DNA of 64,000 nucleotides from Sphingomonas colocasiae (GTDB lineage Bacteria; Pseudomonadota; Alphaproteobacteria; Sphingomonadales; Sphingomonadaceae), in assembly GCF_019880585.1 (NCBI RefSeq), contig NZ_JAINVV010000014.1, positions 1 to 64,000 of the forward strand, in the 5' to 3' direction. Each line of letters starts with the position of its first letter. The first letter of the stretch is position 1. Under the pieces are notes generated by a model, which searched no databases, was not told the DNA's origin, and was given only the letters and a program-made list of their open reading frames with translations. Both the position numbers and the translations under genes were made by a program. This document shows, one piece after another, positions 10,797 through 19,615 of the stretch.

Positions 10797-11704
10797 GCGT
10801 GCTCGCCATCACCGGCGCGACGGGTTTCGTCGGCAAGACCCTCCTCCGCCTCGCGCTCGATCAGGGCCATCAGGTGCGCGCGCTGGTCCGCAAGCCGCAG
10901 GATCCCCGCACCGGCGTGACCTGGATCGACGGCGCGCTCGACGATCCCGCCGCGCTCGGCCGGCTGGTCGACGGCGCCGACGCGGTGATCCATGTCGCCG
11001 GCATGGTGAACGGCGCCAACCGCGCGGCATTCGAGGCATGCAATGTCGGCGGCACGCTGGCGGTGGCGAATGCCGCGAAGGCGGCGGGCGTCCGCCGCTT
11101 CATCCATGTCTCGTCGCTCGCCGCGCGCGAACCGCAGCTCTCCGACTATGGCTGGTCCAAGGCGCGCGCCGAGGATGCGCTGGCCGCCAGCGGGCTCGAC
11201 TGGACGATGGTGCGTCCGCCCGCGATCTATGGGCCGGGCGATACCGAGATGCTCGACCTGTTCCGCATGGCGCGCCGTGGCCTGATGCTGCTGCCGCCCG
11301 GCGGCAAGCTTTCCGTCATCGAAGTGAGCGATCTCGCGCGGCTGTTGCTGGCATTGGTCGCGGATCGCGGATCGATCGCGGAGATCTACGAAGCCGATGA
11401 CGGCGCGCCCGATGGCTGGACGCATGAGGGCTTCGCCCGCGCGATCGGCTGGGCGGTCGACAAGCGCGTCACCACCTTCGCCACCCCCAAGGCGCTGCTC
11501 AAGACGGCGGCGCGGCTGGACAAGCTCTTTCGCCGGTCACGCGCCAAGCTGACGCCCGACCGGGTCGACTATTTCTGCCATCCGGACTGGACGGTCGATC
11601 CGTCCAGGCGCCCGCCCGCCACGCTCTGGGAACCGCATGTCAACACGCGCGGCGGCCTGAAGACGACCGCAGCATGGTATCGCCGCGCCGGCTGGCTGGG
11701 CTGA
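10793..11704 (+). CDS. NAD(P)-dependent epimerase/dehydratase family protein
   Basis: A 303-residue extended-SDR protein starting at GTG 10793, which overlaps the proB stop (GTGA). The Rossmann motif GATGFVGKTL is at residues 7-16; the active-site YGWSK fits YxxxK. The motifs IHVAGMVNGANR, RFIHVSSLAA and VRPPAIYGPGD are typical. No substrate is indicated by sequence. A ceramide reductase role is possible, because the Caulobacter ceramide pathway uses a protein of this superfamily and an acp-spt pair lies 1.9 kb downstream. The gene pair with proB argues for caution. Confidence 0.85.
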
Positions 11705-11806
11705 GATCAGGCAGGATCGGATGCATCGGCACTGGACGGCGCACGTCATGGCGCTATGAAACCGGCGGGAAGCTGACACTCTTCCTGACCACGGCGAGGT
11801 TCGACC

Positions 11807-12922
11807 ATGCCGCAATACAGCCTGCTCAAGACCCGCATTGCCGCCGCCGACAGGACGCGGGTGGTTGCACATCTCCAGCGACTGATCGCCCAGCTCGACC
11901 GCGACATTCCGGACAAGGACAGCGAGCGCAACCTGCTCCTCGCGACCTGGAATATCCGCGATCTCGGCAAGGTTGATGGCTGGGGCCATGGCAAGCGGCT
12001 GCCGGAAAGCTTCTTCTACATCGCCGAGATCATCTCGCGCTTCGATTTCGTCGCGGTGCAGGAAGTCAACGAACTCGACGACTGGGACAGGATCATGGAC
12101 ATCCTGGGGCCCAACTGGGATTTCATCGCCACCGACGTTACCCATGCCAAGCTCGGCGGCAATGGCGAACGGCTGCTCTACGCATTCGACAAGCGCAAGG
12201 TATGGTTCCAGAAGATCGCGGGCGAGATCGTGCTGCCCAGCAAGATGCTGGTGACGGGTGCTACAGCCGGCAGCGACGAGGCGCTGTTCAAGGGCAAGCA
12301 ATTCCGGCGCACGCCATTCATGGCGCGATTCCAGTCGGGCTGGTTCAAATTCGATATCTGCACCGTGCACATCTATTATGGTGAAACCTCGGGCGCGGCC
12401 TTGCAGGAACGCATCCAGGAAATAGACCGCATCGCCAAATATCTCGCCGACCTGGCGAAGCTGAACGCGAAGAAGGGCGGACGGGCAATGATCCTGCTCG
12501 GAGATTTCAACATCGTCCATCCCGAACACGAGACGATGCAGGCGTTGAAGGCGCATGGCTTCAGGACGCCGCGCAAGCTGGATGCACCCAGCAATCTCGA
12601 TCGCACCAAATATTACGATCAGATCGCCTTTCTCGCCGACCCTTCCGTGATCGACTATATCGACGGCGGCGGCGCGGGCGCGCGCAACGCCGGCATCTTC
12701 GAGATTTACGAGAGCATCTTCAGGTCCGAGGATTTCGGCGACTACAAGGATCATGCGGCCGCCACTAAGGAAGGCCGTTCCGTCTCCGCCGAGAAGCTGC
12801 CGACCTATTATGCGGATGAATGGCGGACCTGGCAGATTTCCGACCACAAGCCGCTCTGGGTGCGGCTGAAGGCGAACGAGGCCGAGAAATATCTGAAGGC
12901 GCTGGCCGAAATCCCCGACTAG
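11807..12922 (+). CDS. Endonuclease/exonuclease/phosphatase (EEP) family protein
   Basis: A 371-residue EEP-fold metal phosphodiesterase. The catalytic motifs are in order: ATWNIRDLGK (about 45-54), VQEVNELDDWD, a central CTVHIYYG, LGDFNIV and the terminal SDHKPLWV. These give the Asn, Glu, Asp-x-Asn and Asp-His residues of DNase I-like enzymes. No signal peptide. The substrate may be DNA, RNA, a phospholipid head group or a nucleotide. Its stop codon overlaps the stop of the convergent Pycsar-effector-like gene. Confidence 0.82.
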   Translation: MPQYSLLKTRIAAADRTRVVAHLQRLIAQLDRDIPDKDSERNLLLATWNIRDLGKVDGWGHGKRLPESFFYIAEIISRFDFVAVQEVNELDDWDRIMDILGPNWDFIATDVTHAKLGGNGERLLYAFDKRKVWFQKIAGEIVLPSKMLVTGATAGSDEALFKGKQFRRTPFMARFQSGWFKFDICTVHIYYGETSGAALQERIQEIDRIAKYLADLAKLNAKKGGRAMILLGDFNIVHPEHETMQALKAHGFRTPRKLDAPSNLDRTKYYDQIAFLADPSVIDYIDGGGAGARNAGIFEIYESIFRSEDFGDYKDHAAATKEGRSVSAEKLPTYYADEWRTWQISDHKPLWVRLKANEAEKYLKALAEIPD

Positions 12923-13464
12923 ATGGGTTTCCAGCCGAGATAGACGACCAGGATGAAACTCAAGAAGGTCACGGTCAGCCCCACCAGAAAGGTGCGATAG
13001 GCAAGGCCGAGATAGCGGTATTTCTTGGCCTGCAGCACCTGCCCGTTCTGATGGATATCCCGCAGCATCAGCCGATAGATCCGCTCGTCATCATCCAGTG
13101 CATCGATCACACGATCGGCGAATTCATCCTCGTCAAGCTGCGTGAAGACCCCGAAGAACAGGATATTGGCCTTGCCCTTGGGCTTGCCGGATACCGAAGG
13201 CAGTACCGCGAACACCGCGAGCATCGCGGAGACGAAGGAGAAAAAAGCCAGCAGCATCAGGGGGATCGAGAAAGTGCCGCTGCGCGCCTGGCCCACGGAG
13301 ATGGTGAAGACCACGAAGGTCGCGCCCATCAGGATCGACGCCTTCTGATCGGCCATCTGGCTCAGTTGCAGGGTCAGTTGCTGGGCGGTGCGGATCAGGT
13401 GGATCGCATTGGGCGAAAAGGCCCGCTTGGCCCCCGGTTCCTCCTCTGCGCCCATATTCCCCAT
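12919..13464 (-). CDS. Membrane protein resembling Pycsar effector PycTM (DUF5706-like)
   Basis: A 181-residue protein. An N-terminal helix, IHLIRTAQQLTLQLSQMADQ, leads into KASILMGATFVVFTISV (first membrane segment), then a second segment near residues 75-98 and a third close to the C-terminus (about 155-178). The pattern of a helix ending in ADxKAxIL just before a membrane span is that of the PycTM/DUF5706 family, the membrane-damaging effectors of cyclic-nucleotide anti-phage systems. No nucleotide cyclase is nearby, so it is an orphan or has another role. ATG 13464 or 13455 may be the start. Confidence 0.6.
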   Translation of the reverse strand: MGNMGAEEEPGAKRAFSPNAIHLIRTAQQLTLQLSQMADQKASILMGATFVVFTISVGQARSGTFSIPLMLLAFFSFVSAMLAVFAVLPSVSGKPKGKANILFFGVFTQLDEDEFADRVIDALDDDERIYRLMLRDIHQNGQVLQAKKYRYLGLAYRTFLVGLTVTFLSFILVVYLGWKPI

Positions 13465-13569
13465 GGCCCGAACTATGGCATGGCCGCTTTGCCCTTTACA
13501 AGCGACGGAAATGCCGCCTTTCCGCCGCAATCCATTGGCATTCGGGCCAGGCGCGATTAAGGATTCCAG

Positions 13570-13812
13570 ATGAGCGACAGACAGCAGATTTTCGATATCG
13601 TCGCGGCGCAGATCGCGCCCTTCAACAAGAAGGGGATCGATCTGGCCGAGACCACGACCTTCGCCGGCGACCTTGAATGGGACAGCCTGACCGTGATGGA
13701 TTTCGTCGCGGCGGTAGAGGACGAATTCGATATCGTCATCACCATGAACATGCAGGCCGAGATCGAGACTGTCGGCCAGCTCGTCGATGCGGTGGGCAAG
13801 CTGAAGGCCTGA
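13570..13812 (+). CDS. Acyl carrier protein associated with sphingolipid synthesis
   Basis: An 80-residue ACP with the phosphopantetheine attachment Ser in the sequence EWDSLTVMDF (near residue 39), in place of the usual DSL(D/E) context. It begins MSDRQQIFDIVAAQI with AAGGA-like Shine-Dalgarno sequence AAGGA just upstream. Position 112 bases before spt on the same strand strongly suggests it is the specialised ACP that supplies the long-chain acyl thioester to serine palmitoyltransferase, an arrangement reported for Sphingomonas wittichii and Caulobacter. It is not the housekeeping AcpP, which normally sits with fab genes. Confidence 0.88.
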   Translation: MSDRQQIFDIVAAQIAPFNKKGIDLAETTTFAGDLEWDSLTVMDFVAAVEDEFDIVITMNMQAEIETVGQLVDAVGKLKA

Positions 13813-13924
13813 TCACCCTGTGCGTTGCCCCGATGGCGCGCCGGTTTCGTGACCGCCGCCGCCGGGGCATCGATTCCTGATGCAAAGCGACTCCGGCACC
13901 TGCCGGCATGACGGGATTCAAGAG

Positions 13925-15127
13925 ATGACCGACCTCTTCTCCAAATTCGACCCGCTGATCCAGCAGCGCGAGGCGCTGCTCGCGACCGGCGTGAAGGATC
14001 CGTTCAGCCTCGTCATGGAGGAAGTGAAGTCGCCGACCGTCGCGATCTGCAACGGCCGCGAGACCATATTGCTCGGCACCTACAACTATATGGGCATGAC
14101 GTTCGACGACGACGTCATCGCCGCCGGCAAGAAGGCGCTGGAGGAATTCGGATCCGGCACCACCGGCAGCCGCGTGCTCAACGGCACCTATCAGGGCCAC
14201 CGCGACGTCGAGCAGGCGCTCAAGGACTTCTACGCGATGGACCATGCCATGGTCTTTTCGACCGGCTATCAGGCCAATCTCGGCATCATCTCCACCATCG
14301 CCGGCAAGGGCGACTATATCATCCTCGACATCGACAGCCATGCATCGATCTATGACGGGTGCAAGATGGGCGATGCCGAGATCGTCGCCTTCCGCCACAA
14401 TGATATCGAGGCGCTGGAAAAGCGGCTGAAGCGGCTGCCGCCCGAAGCCGGCAAGCTGGTCGTGCTCGAGGGCGTCTATTCGATGCTGGGCGATGTCGCG
14501 CCGCTCAAGGAGATGATCCGCGTCTCCAAGGAAGCGGGCGCGATGATACTGGTCGACGAGGCGCATTCGATGGGTTTCATCGGCCCCAATGGCCGCGGCG
14601 TCGCCGAGGATCAGGGCGTGCTCGACCAGGTCGATTTCGTGATCGGCACATTCTCCAAGAGCGTCGGCACGGTCGGCGGCTTCTGCGTCTCCAATCATCC
14701 CAAGTTCGAGATATTGCGGCTGGTCTGCCGCCCCTATGTCTTTACCGCCTCGCTGCCGCCCAGCGTGGTCGCGACCGCCGCCACGTCGATCCGCAAGCTG
14801 ATGCATGGATCGAACAAGCGCGCGCATCTGTGGGAAAACAGCCGCAAGCTGCATGGCGGGCTCAAGGCATTGGGCTTCACGCTCGGCACCGACGAACCGC
14901 AATCCGCGATCATCGCGGTGATCATGCCCGATCTGGAGCGTGGCGCGGCGATGTGGGAAGCGCTGCTGGCCGAAGGACTCTACGTCAATCTCGCCCGCCC
15001 GCCCGCGACGCCGGCGAACATGACGCTGCTGCGCTGCTCGCTCTGTGCGGAACATAGCAGCGAACAGGTCGACCAGATTCTCGGCATGTTCGCGGCCGCC
15101 GGACGCAAGGTCGGGATCATCGGCTGA
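13925..15127 (+). CDS. spt: Serine palmitoyltransferase
   Basis: A 400-residue PLP enzyme of the alpha-oxoamine synthase family that joins L-serine with a palmitoyl thioester to give 3-ketosphinganine, the first step of sphingolipid synthesis, in the cytoplasm. It is closely similar along its length to the Sphingomonas enzyme: LLGTYNYMGMTFD, GSGTTGSRVLNGT, DSHASIYDGC, VDEAHSMG, PLP Lys245 in GTFSKSVGT, and FTASLPPSVVATA. The ATG at 13925 is preferred to an upstream in-frame start at 13880 because MTDLFSKFDPLI matches the family start. It follows the acp gene. Confidence 0.96.
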   Translation: MTDLFSKFDPLIQQREALLATGVKDPFSLVMEEVKSPTVAICNGRETILLGTYNYMGMTFDDDVIAAGKKALEEFGSGTTGSRVLNGTYQGHRDVEQALKDFYAMDHAMVFSTGYQANLGIISTIAGKGDYIILDIDSHASIYDGCKMGDAEIVAFRHNDIEALEKRLKRLPPEAGKLVVLEGVYSMLGDVAPLKEMIRVSKEAGAMILVDEAHSMGFIGPNGRGVAEDQGVLDQVDFVIGTFSKSVGTVGGFCVSNHPKFEILRLVCRPYVFTASLPPSVVATAATSIRKLMHGSNKRAHLWENSRKLHGGLKALGFTLGTDEPQSAIIAVIMPDLERGAAMWEALLAEGLYVNLARPPATPANMTLLRCSLCAEHSSEQVDQILGMFAAAGRKVGIIG

Positions 15128-15181
15128 CGCGCGTCAGCACGTGACTTTCGCGATTCCGGCAGTTTTGCTAGACTGAATGAG

Positions 15182-17179
15182 ATGGCGGCGGCGGAAGACT
15201 TCGAGCCCGGCAACGAGGACGCACCGCGCTCCGGCTGGCAGCGATGGCTGGGCTGGATCGCGGCGGCGATCGTCGTCGCGAGCCTTGCCGGCCTTGTCGT
15301 CATGCTCGGCATATCGAGCACGCAGCGCGACACCGCACTCGCGCAGCAGGAACACAGTTTCGAAGTCATGATCGCGGTGCGCGGCATCGAGGGCCAGATG
15401 ACGAATGCCGAGGCGGTGCTCGGCCGGGCCGTCATCGCCAGCGACAAGCGGATCGCACGCCAGTTTTACGACGAATGGCGCCGCACCGGCGTCATGATCG
15501 AACGACTGGCGCGGCTCGCGCGCGACAATCCGGACCAGGCCGCGCTCGTCAAAGCGCTGCGATCGCTCTACCGCACGCGCAGCGAGGAGCTGGAAGCCGC
15601 GGCGCTCCACCTCAATTACGATCAGAAGGTCCAGGCGCTGTCCGCCTATTTCGCGGCGGGCAAGACCGACAGCATCGCCCGGACCAAGGCGATCTTCCGC
15701 GAAATCGTCCGGAACGAGGAAGCGTTGCTGGCGACACGCGCCGGCGATGCCCAGGGCTTCCTGCAACAGGCGAACCGGCTGGCGGCGACGCTTGCGGTGC
15801 TCGGCCTGTTGCTCGTCGCCGCGCTGATCGCGCTTGGCTGGATCACGATCGAGGTGATCGGCCAGCGTCGCCGCGCACGCCGGCGCGCCGACGCCGAATC
15901 GCTGCGCGCCGAAGTGCTCGAAGCCGCCGTCGCGGAGCGCACCGCCGAACTTCGCCTCGCCAACCAGCATCTGCTGACCGAAGCCGCCGAACGCGCCCAG
16001 GCCGAAGCCCAGCTTCGGCAGATCCAGAAAATGGAGGCGGTCGGCCAGTTGACCGGCGGCATCGCCCATGACTTCAACAACATGCTCGCCGTGGTCGTGG
16101 GCGGCCTCGAACTCGCAAAGCGCAAGCTCCACAACCATGCCGCCGATGCCGAGCGCCATATCGACAATGCGATGGAAGGCGCCAATCGCGCCGCCGCGCT
16201 CACCCGCCGCCTGCTCGCCTTCGCGCGCGCCGAACCGCTCCTGCCCCAGGCGGTTTCGCCGGATACGCTGGTCACCGGCATGACCGACCTGATGGATCGC
16301 ACGCTCGGCGAGCGTATCCAGCTCGCGTTCGAAACCGTTCCCGGTCTCTGGCCGATCTGGGTGGATCGCCATCAGCTCGAGAATGCGATCCTCAACCTGG
16401 CGGTCAATGCCCGCGACGCGATGGAACATGGCGGCCGACTGACGATCCGTACCTCCAACGCCGTGCTGGCGGCCGACGAGGTCGGTGAATCGCCGCCGGG
16501 CGACTATGTGCGGATCGACGTCTCCGATACCGGCGCGGGCATGACGCCCGAGATTCTCGACCGCGTCTTCGAACCCTTCTTCACCACCAAGCCCGTCGGC
16601 AAGGGCACCGGGCTGGGGTTGAGCCAGATCTTCGGCTTTGTCCGCCAATCGGGCGGCGAGGTCGCGATCGCGTCGACGCCGGGCGCGGGCACCACGGTTT
16701 CGCTCTATCTGCCCCGCCACCACGTCTACGGAACCGACCTGCCCGAGACCGAGGAAACGCCGACGGTCGCCGACAGCCAGCCGCTCGCCAACGATCATGT
16801 CGCACTGATCGTGGAGGACGACCCCCGCGTGCTGATCGCGACGGCGGGCGCATTGGAGGAACTGGGCTTCGAAACGCTGCGCGCCACGGGCGGCGAGGAA
16901 GCGATATTGCGGCTGGCCTCCGATCCGCGGATCGACATCATCGTCACCGACGTGGTCATGCCGGGCATGACCGGACCGGAACTGATCGCGGAGATCGCGC
17001 CGCTTTATCCCGAGATCGCGGTGCTCTTCGTGACCGGCTATGCCGATGTCGAGGACGCGGCGGCCTTTCGCGGTCACGCGGTATTGCGCAAACCCTATAC
17101 GATCGGCGCGCTGAAGGCGGCGGTCGAGGCGGCGCTCAGCGGATCGCGCCCCGCGCCAGAAGCCGAGGCAGCAGAGTAA
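15182..17179 (+). CDS. Hybrid sensor histidine kinase with CHASE3-like sensor domain
   Basis: A 665-residue membrane kinase. TM1 is near 21-45 and TM2 near 198-222, enclosing a helical periplasmic domain of CHASE3 type. A coiled-coil follows (about 230-280), then the H-box with His296 in GGIAHDFNNML, an ATPase domain with NLAVNARDAM, DTGAGM and GKGTGLGLSQIFG, and a C-terminal receiver with phospho-acceptor Asp590 in VTDVVMPGMTG. No partner DNA-binding regulator lies next to it. It begins 54 bases after spt on the same strand, and its 3 prime end overlaps the convergent Tam41-like gene by 44 bases. Confidence 0.9.
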   Translation: MAAAEDFEPGNEDAPRSGWQRWLGWIAAAIVVASLAGLVVMLGISSTQRDTALAQQEHSFEVMIAVRGIEGQMTNAEAVLGRAVIASDKRIARQFYDEWRRTGVMIERLARLARDNPDQAALVKALRSLYRTRSEELEAAALHLNYDQKVQALSAYFAAGKTDSIARTKAIFREIVRNEEALLATRAGDAQGFLQQANRLAATLAVLGLLLVAALIALGWITIEVIGQRRRARRRADAESLRAEVLEAAVAERTAELRLANQHLLTEAAERAQAEAQLRQIQKMEAVGQLTGGIAHDFNNMLAVVVGGLELAKRKLHNHAADAERHIDNAMEGANRAAALTRRLLAFARAEPLLPQAVSPDTLVTGMTDLMDRTLGERIQLAFETVPGLWPIWVDRHQLENAILNLAVNARDAMEHGGRLTIRTSNAVLAADEVGESPPGDYVRIDVSDTGAGMTPEILDRVFEPFFTTKPVGKGTGLGLSQIFGFVRQSGGEVAIASTPGAGTTVSLYLPRHHVYGTDLPETEETPTVADSQPLANDHVALIVEDDPRVLIATAGALEELGFETLRATGGEEAILRLASDPRIDIIVTDVVMPGMTGPELIAEIAPLYPEIAVLFVTGYADVEDAAAFRGHAVLRKPYTIGALKAAVEAALSGSRPAPEAEAAE

Positions 17180-17993
17180 GCGCGCCCAGGATCGGAAAAC
17201 GCCGCTGCCAGGGCCGGATGACGATCCGGGTGCCGGCATGGCGATTCACCTTCCAGGCAAGATAGTCGATCCCGCCCGCGAAGGTCAGGCTGGCCTTGGC
17301 GAGCCTGACAAGCGTCAACAGCTTGCCGTTGCGGCGCAGTCGCCGCCACCGGGCATCGAGCCCGTCCATCGGCTTCACCGCGATCGCGGCGCCGAAACGG
17401 CGATACCGTTCCGGATCGAAATCGACGATCGTCCCCGGCCGCCCGCCGCGTTCGGCACGGAGTTCCGCGCCATAGGTGAGCGTGAAGCCACGCCGCCAAC
17501 GATCGAGCGGATCCGCACCGTCGCCCTCCGGCGTCAACATCAGCAGCGTGCGCGGTGCGCGCTCCACCGCCGAAACGATACGCGACCGCGCCTGATCGTC
17601 GGAAGCCCAGACGAGCCGGGAAGGTTGAGCGAAGCGCGCCCAGACCGAAACGGCGCTGGCGTCGGGACCGCACAGGTCGTGGAGATCGGCTTCGCTGAGC
17701 ACGGCATATTTCGCGGCCAGCCCGTCATGTTCGAAGGGAAAGACATTCGGCGGCACCAGGCGATTTGCGGTCGCGAGCCAGCTTTTGGGATAAGCCGAGG
17801 GATAGTCCGAGACGATCAGGTAGAAATCGAGCATCAGCCCGTCGAGCTCGGTTGTCCGCAGGCACGAACCGTAAAAGAGCACGCCGCGCGCGGCCACCGG
17901 ATAGCGGGCGGCGATCGCCGCCGCCATCGCCGCCACGCGCGGATCGACCGGCTCGGCAAGCTCGGCCCCGATCAGCGAAAGCAGGTCGGTCAC
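17136..17993 (-). CDS. Tam41-like nucleotidyltransferase (probable CDP-lipid synthase)
   Basis: A 285-residue protein without obvious membrane segments. GVLFYGSCLRTTELDGLMLDF with following IVSDY (about 38-63) matches the nucleotidyltransferase GS(x)n-D-F motif of Tam41, the mitochondrial CDP-diacylglycerol synthase. The later patterns AAKYAVLSEADLHDL, FAQPSRLVW, RRGFTLTYGAELR and PGTIVDFDPERYRRF keep the order and spacing of Tam41 landmarks (KYGV, DL, GR-KPV, LSYSGDFR). Its GTG/ATG start overlaps the lipid kinase stop by 4 bases, so kinase product to CDP-lipid is a natural sequence of reactions. The lipid (diacylglycerol or ceramide type) is unknown. Confidence 0.65.
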   Translation of the reverse strand: MTDLLSLIGAELAEPVDPRVAAMAAAIAARYPVAARGVLFYGSCLRTTELDGLMLDFYLIVSDYPSAYPKSWLATANRLVPPNVFPFEHDGLAAKYAVLSEADLHDLCGPDASAVSVWARFAQPSRLVWASDDQARSRIVSAVERAPRTLLMLTPEGDGADPLDRWRRGFTLTYGAELRAERGGRPGTIVDFDPERYRRFGAAIAVKPMDGLDARWRRLRRNGKLLTLVRLAKASLTFAGGIDYLAWKVNRHAGTRIVIRPWQRRFPILGALTLLPRLLARGAIR

Positions 17994-18964
17994 GCCGCGA
18001 GGCGAAGGAAGGGCACCGGCGGGGTGGAGGTGAGCACGATCGGATGATCGGCCTCGGCGCGGAAGGTTTCACCATCCAGGATCACGCTCGATCCCACGCC
18101 CTCGATCCGGACCACGTCGCCGCGCTCGAAATGCACGCCGCTCATCTCCTGGCGGCCGAGCCGGCCCGAGATCGCGGCGAACAGCGCGCGCATGAGTGCG
18201 GTGAAGCCCACATCCACAGCCATGAACTTCATCCGGCCCGGCTGGCCGCCCGTACCGTCGGTGCGGCTGGCGAGCAGCATCTTTTCCAGCGTCGTCACGA
18301 TCAGCAGCGAGAACCGCCCCTGAAACTGGCCGTCGCGGACCAGCGAGACGCGCACCGGATCGGGCCGCGGCGGCAGGAAACGCGTGCGGATACCGAACAG
18401 CATCGATGCCAGCACCGCGATCACCGTCAACACATGGCTGACGCCGTTGGGCAGGCCCAGCGGATAGATCTTGGTGCGACAATAAAGGATCGAATCGGCG
18501 AGACCCGCACCGCCCAGGAACATGCCCAGCGTCGGGCGGCTGCCGGCATGACCATCCGAAAGCGCGATCAGCTCGCGCGCGACGATATGATCCGACAGAT
18601 CGGACCTGGACAGCGCCACGATCCGCTCGAGCGCATCCAGCGGATCGCCCACCGCGCCGAGATCGAGCGCGATCAGATTGGTCTTGCCGTTGGGCAGCAC
18701 CGCCACGGGCGGCGGCGAATCGCCGAAATGCCCGCCATGATAGAGTTCGGTCAGCGCCGCCTGGACGGTGCCGTCACCGCCATTGATGACGAGGATCTTG
18801 GGCTTCACCCGCGCGATCGAGCGCAACGCGTCGCCGATCTGGCTGACATGCTCGACCTCGTAATGGAAGATGTCCGGCCGGCCCGCGCAATAGCTCCGCA
18901 CGCGCGGCAGCAACGAGCGATTGCCCGTTGAGCGCGGATTGGAAAGAAGCGCGACGCAGGCCAT
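17990..18964 (-). CDS. Diacylglycerol/ceramide kinase-family lipid kinase
   Basis: A 324-residue protein of the DAGK catalytic superfamily (YegS/BmrU/ceramide kinase). It starts MACVALLSNPRSTGN, with the nucleotide-binding GGDGT at 62-66 and a variant second motif, LPNGKTNLIALDLG, where most relatives have P-x-GT-x-N. The C-terminal beta-sandwich ends in VILDGETFRAE, the family signature. It phosphorylates a membrane lipid with ATP at the cytoplasmic face. Setting between DUF2141 and the Tam41-like gene, 2.9 kb from spt, makes ceramide or a sphingoid base a plausible substrate alongside diacylglycerol. Confidence 0.85.
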   Translation of the reverse strand: MACVALLSNPRSTGNRSLLPRVRSYCAGRPDIFHYEVEHVSQIGDALRSIARVKPKILVINGGDGTVQAALTELYHGGHFGDSPPPVAVLPNGKTNLIALDLGAVGDPLDALERIVALSRSDLSDHIVARELIALSDGHAGSRPTLGMFLGGAGLADSILYCRTKIYPLGLPNGVSHVLTVIAVLASMLFGIRTRFLPPRPDPVRVSLVRDGQFQGRFSLLIVTTLEKMLLASRTDGTGGQPGRMKFMAVDVGFTALMRALFAAISGRLGRQEMSGVHFERGDVVRIEGVGSSVILDGETFRAEADHPIVLTSTPPVPFLRLAA

Positions 18965-18972
18965 GATGCTCC

Positions 18973-19485
18973 CTATGCGATGGGCCGGAAGGAGAGGCCC
19001 TGCACGTAACGCAGGGTGACGGGAACCACCTGAGCGCCGCCGCCGACGCTGAATGCCACGCGCGACAGATTCGGCTTGCGCTTGGACAGCAGGTCCATCA
19101 GCGATACATCCGGATTGCCGGAGAAGCCGCCGCCGTCGCCGCGATCGGACTTGCCGTCGCCATTGACGTCATGACGTACCGAAATCGCGTAGCGCCCTTC
19201 CTTGGGCACCGGCACGCAGATATCCATCACGTTCGCGCGCGCCGGTACGTCGACACGCTGCAAATAGGCCTTTTTCTCAAGGAATGTGGCGGGATTGTTG
19301 GCATAGAGCTGAACGCGCACCGTGCCGGTACGCGTTTTCAAACCGCTCACCCGCGCGATCACCGCGGGGCCGCCACCGGCGCAAGCGGCCGCGAACGGAC
19401 CGATCGGCGCGGCTGCCGCCGGCGCGGCGAACGGCAACGCGGCCGTGCCGAGGGCCAGGGCGATGACAGCGGAAACTTTGAACAT
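18973..19485 (-). CDS. DUF2141 secreted protein
   Basis: A 170-residue protein with a clear signal peptide (MFKVSAVIALALGTAALPFA...APAAAAP), so periplasmic or secreted. The mature part carries the DUF2141 patterns TGTVRVQLYAN, VPKEGRYAISVRHDVNGDG and NPDVSLMDLLSKRKPN; the DVNGDGKSDRGDGGG loop looks like a calcium-binding site. The start at 19485 was chosen at the signal peptide. It is the first gene of a three-gene operon with the lipid kinase (8-base gap) and the Tam41-like gene. The function of DUF2141 is unknown; a lipid-related periplasmic role is inference from the operon. Confidence 0.85.
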   Translation of the reverse strand: MFKVSAVIALALGTAALPFAAPAAAAPIGPFAAACAGGGPAVIARVSGLKTRTGTVRVQLYANNPATFLEKKAYLQRVDVPARANVMDICVPVPKEGRYAISVRHDVNGDGKSDRGDGGGFSGNPDVSLMDLLSKRKPNLSRVAFSVGGGAQVVPVTLRYVQGLSFRPIA

Positions 19486-19615
19486 GACCTTGTTACTCCT
19501 GGAAGCTATACCCACCCCGCATGGGCGTGGCTGGTCCGGTCTAGCCCCTGTTACGATCACAAGATCGGCTGCGTTTGCGGCCAAATCATGGTCACGAGGC
19601 GTCTGAAATCTGAAA

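Noticed and set aside
12919-13812. A complete Pycsar defence system
   Set aside because: No nucleotide cyclase is encoded within the window near the PycTM-like gene; the next gene is an ACP tied to spt.
13880-13924. Longer serine palmitoyltransferase start at 13880
   Set aside because: The 15 extra residues (MQSDSGTCRHDGIQE) do not resemble the family N-terminus, and the ATG at 13925 gives a good alignment.
15182-17179. Direct regulator of the sphingolipid genes
   Set aside because: The hybrid kinase has only its own receiver and no DNA-binding output or adjacent regulator, so regulation of spt is not supported beyond position.
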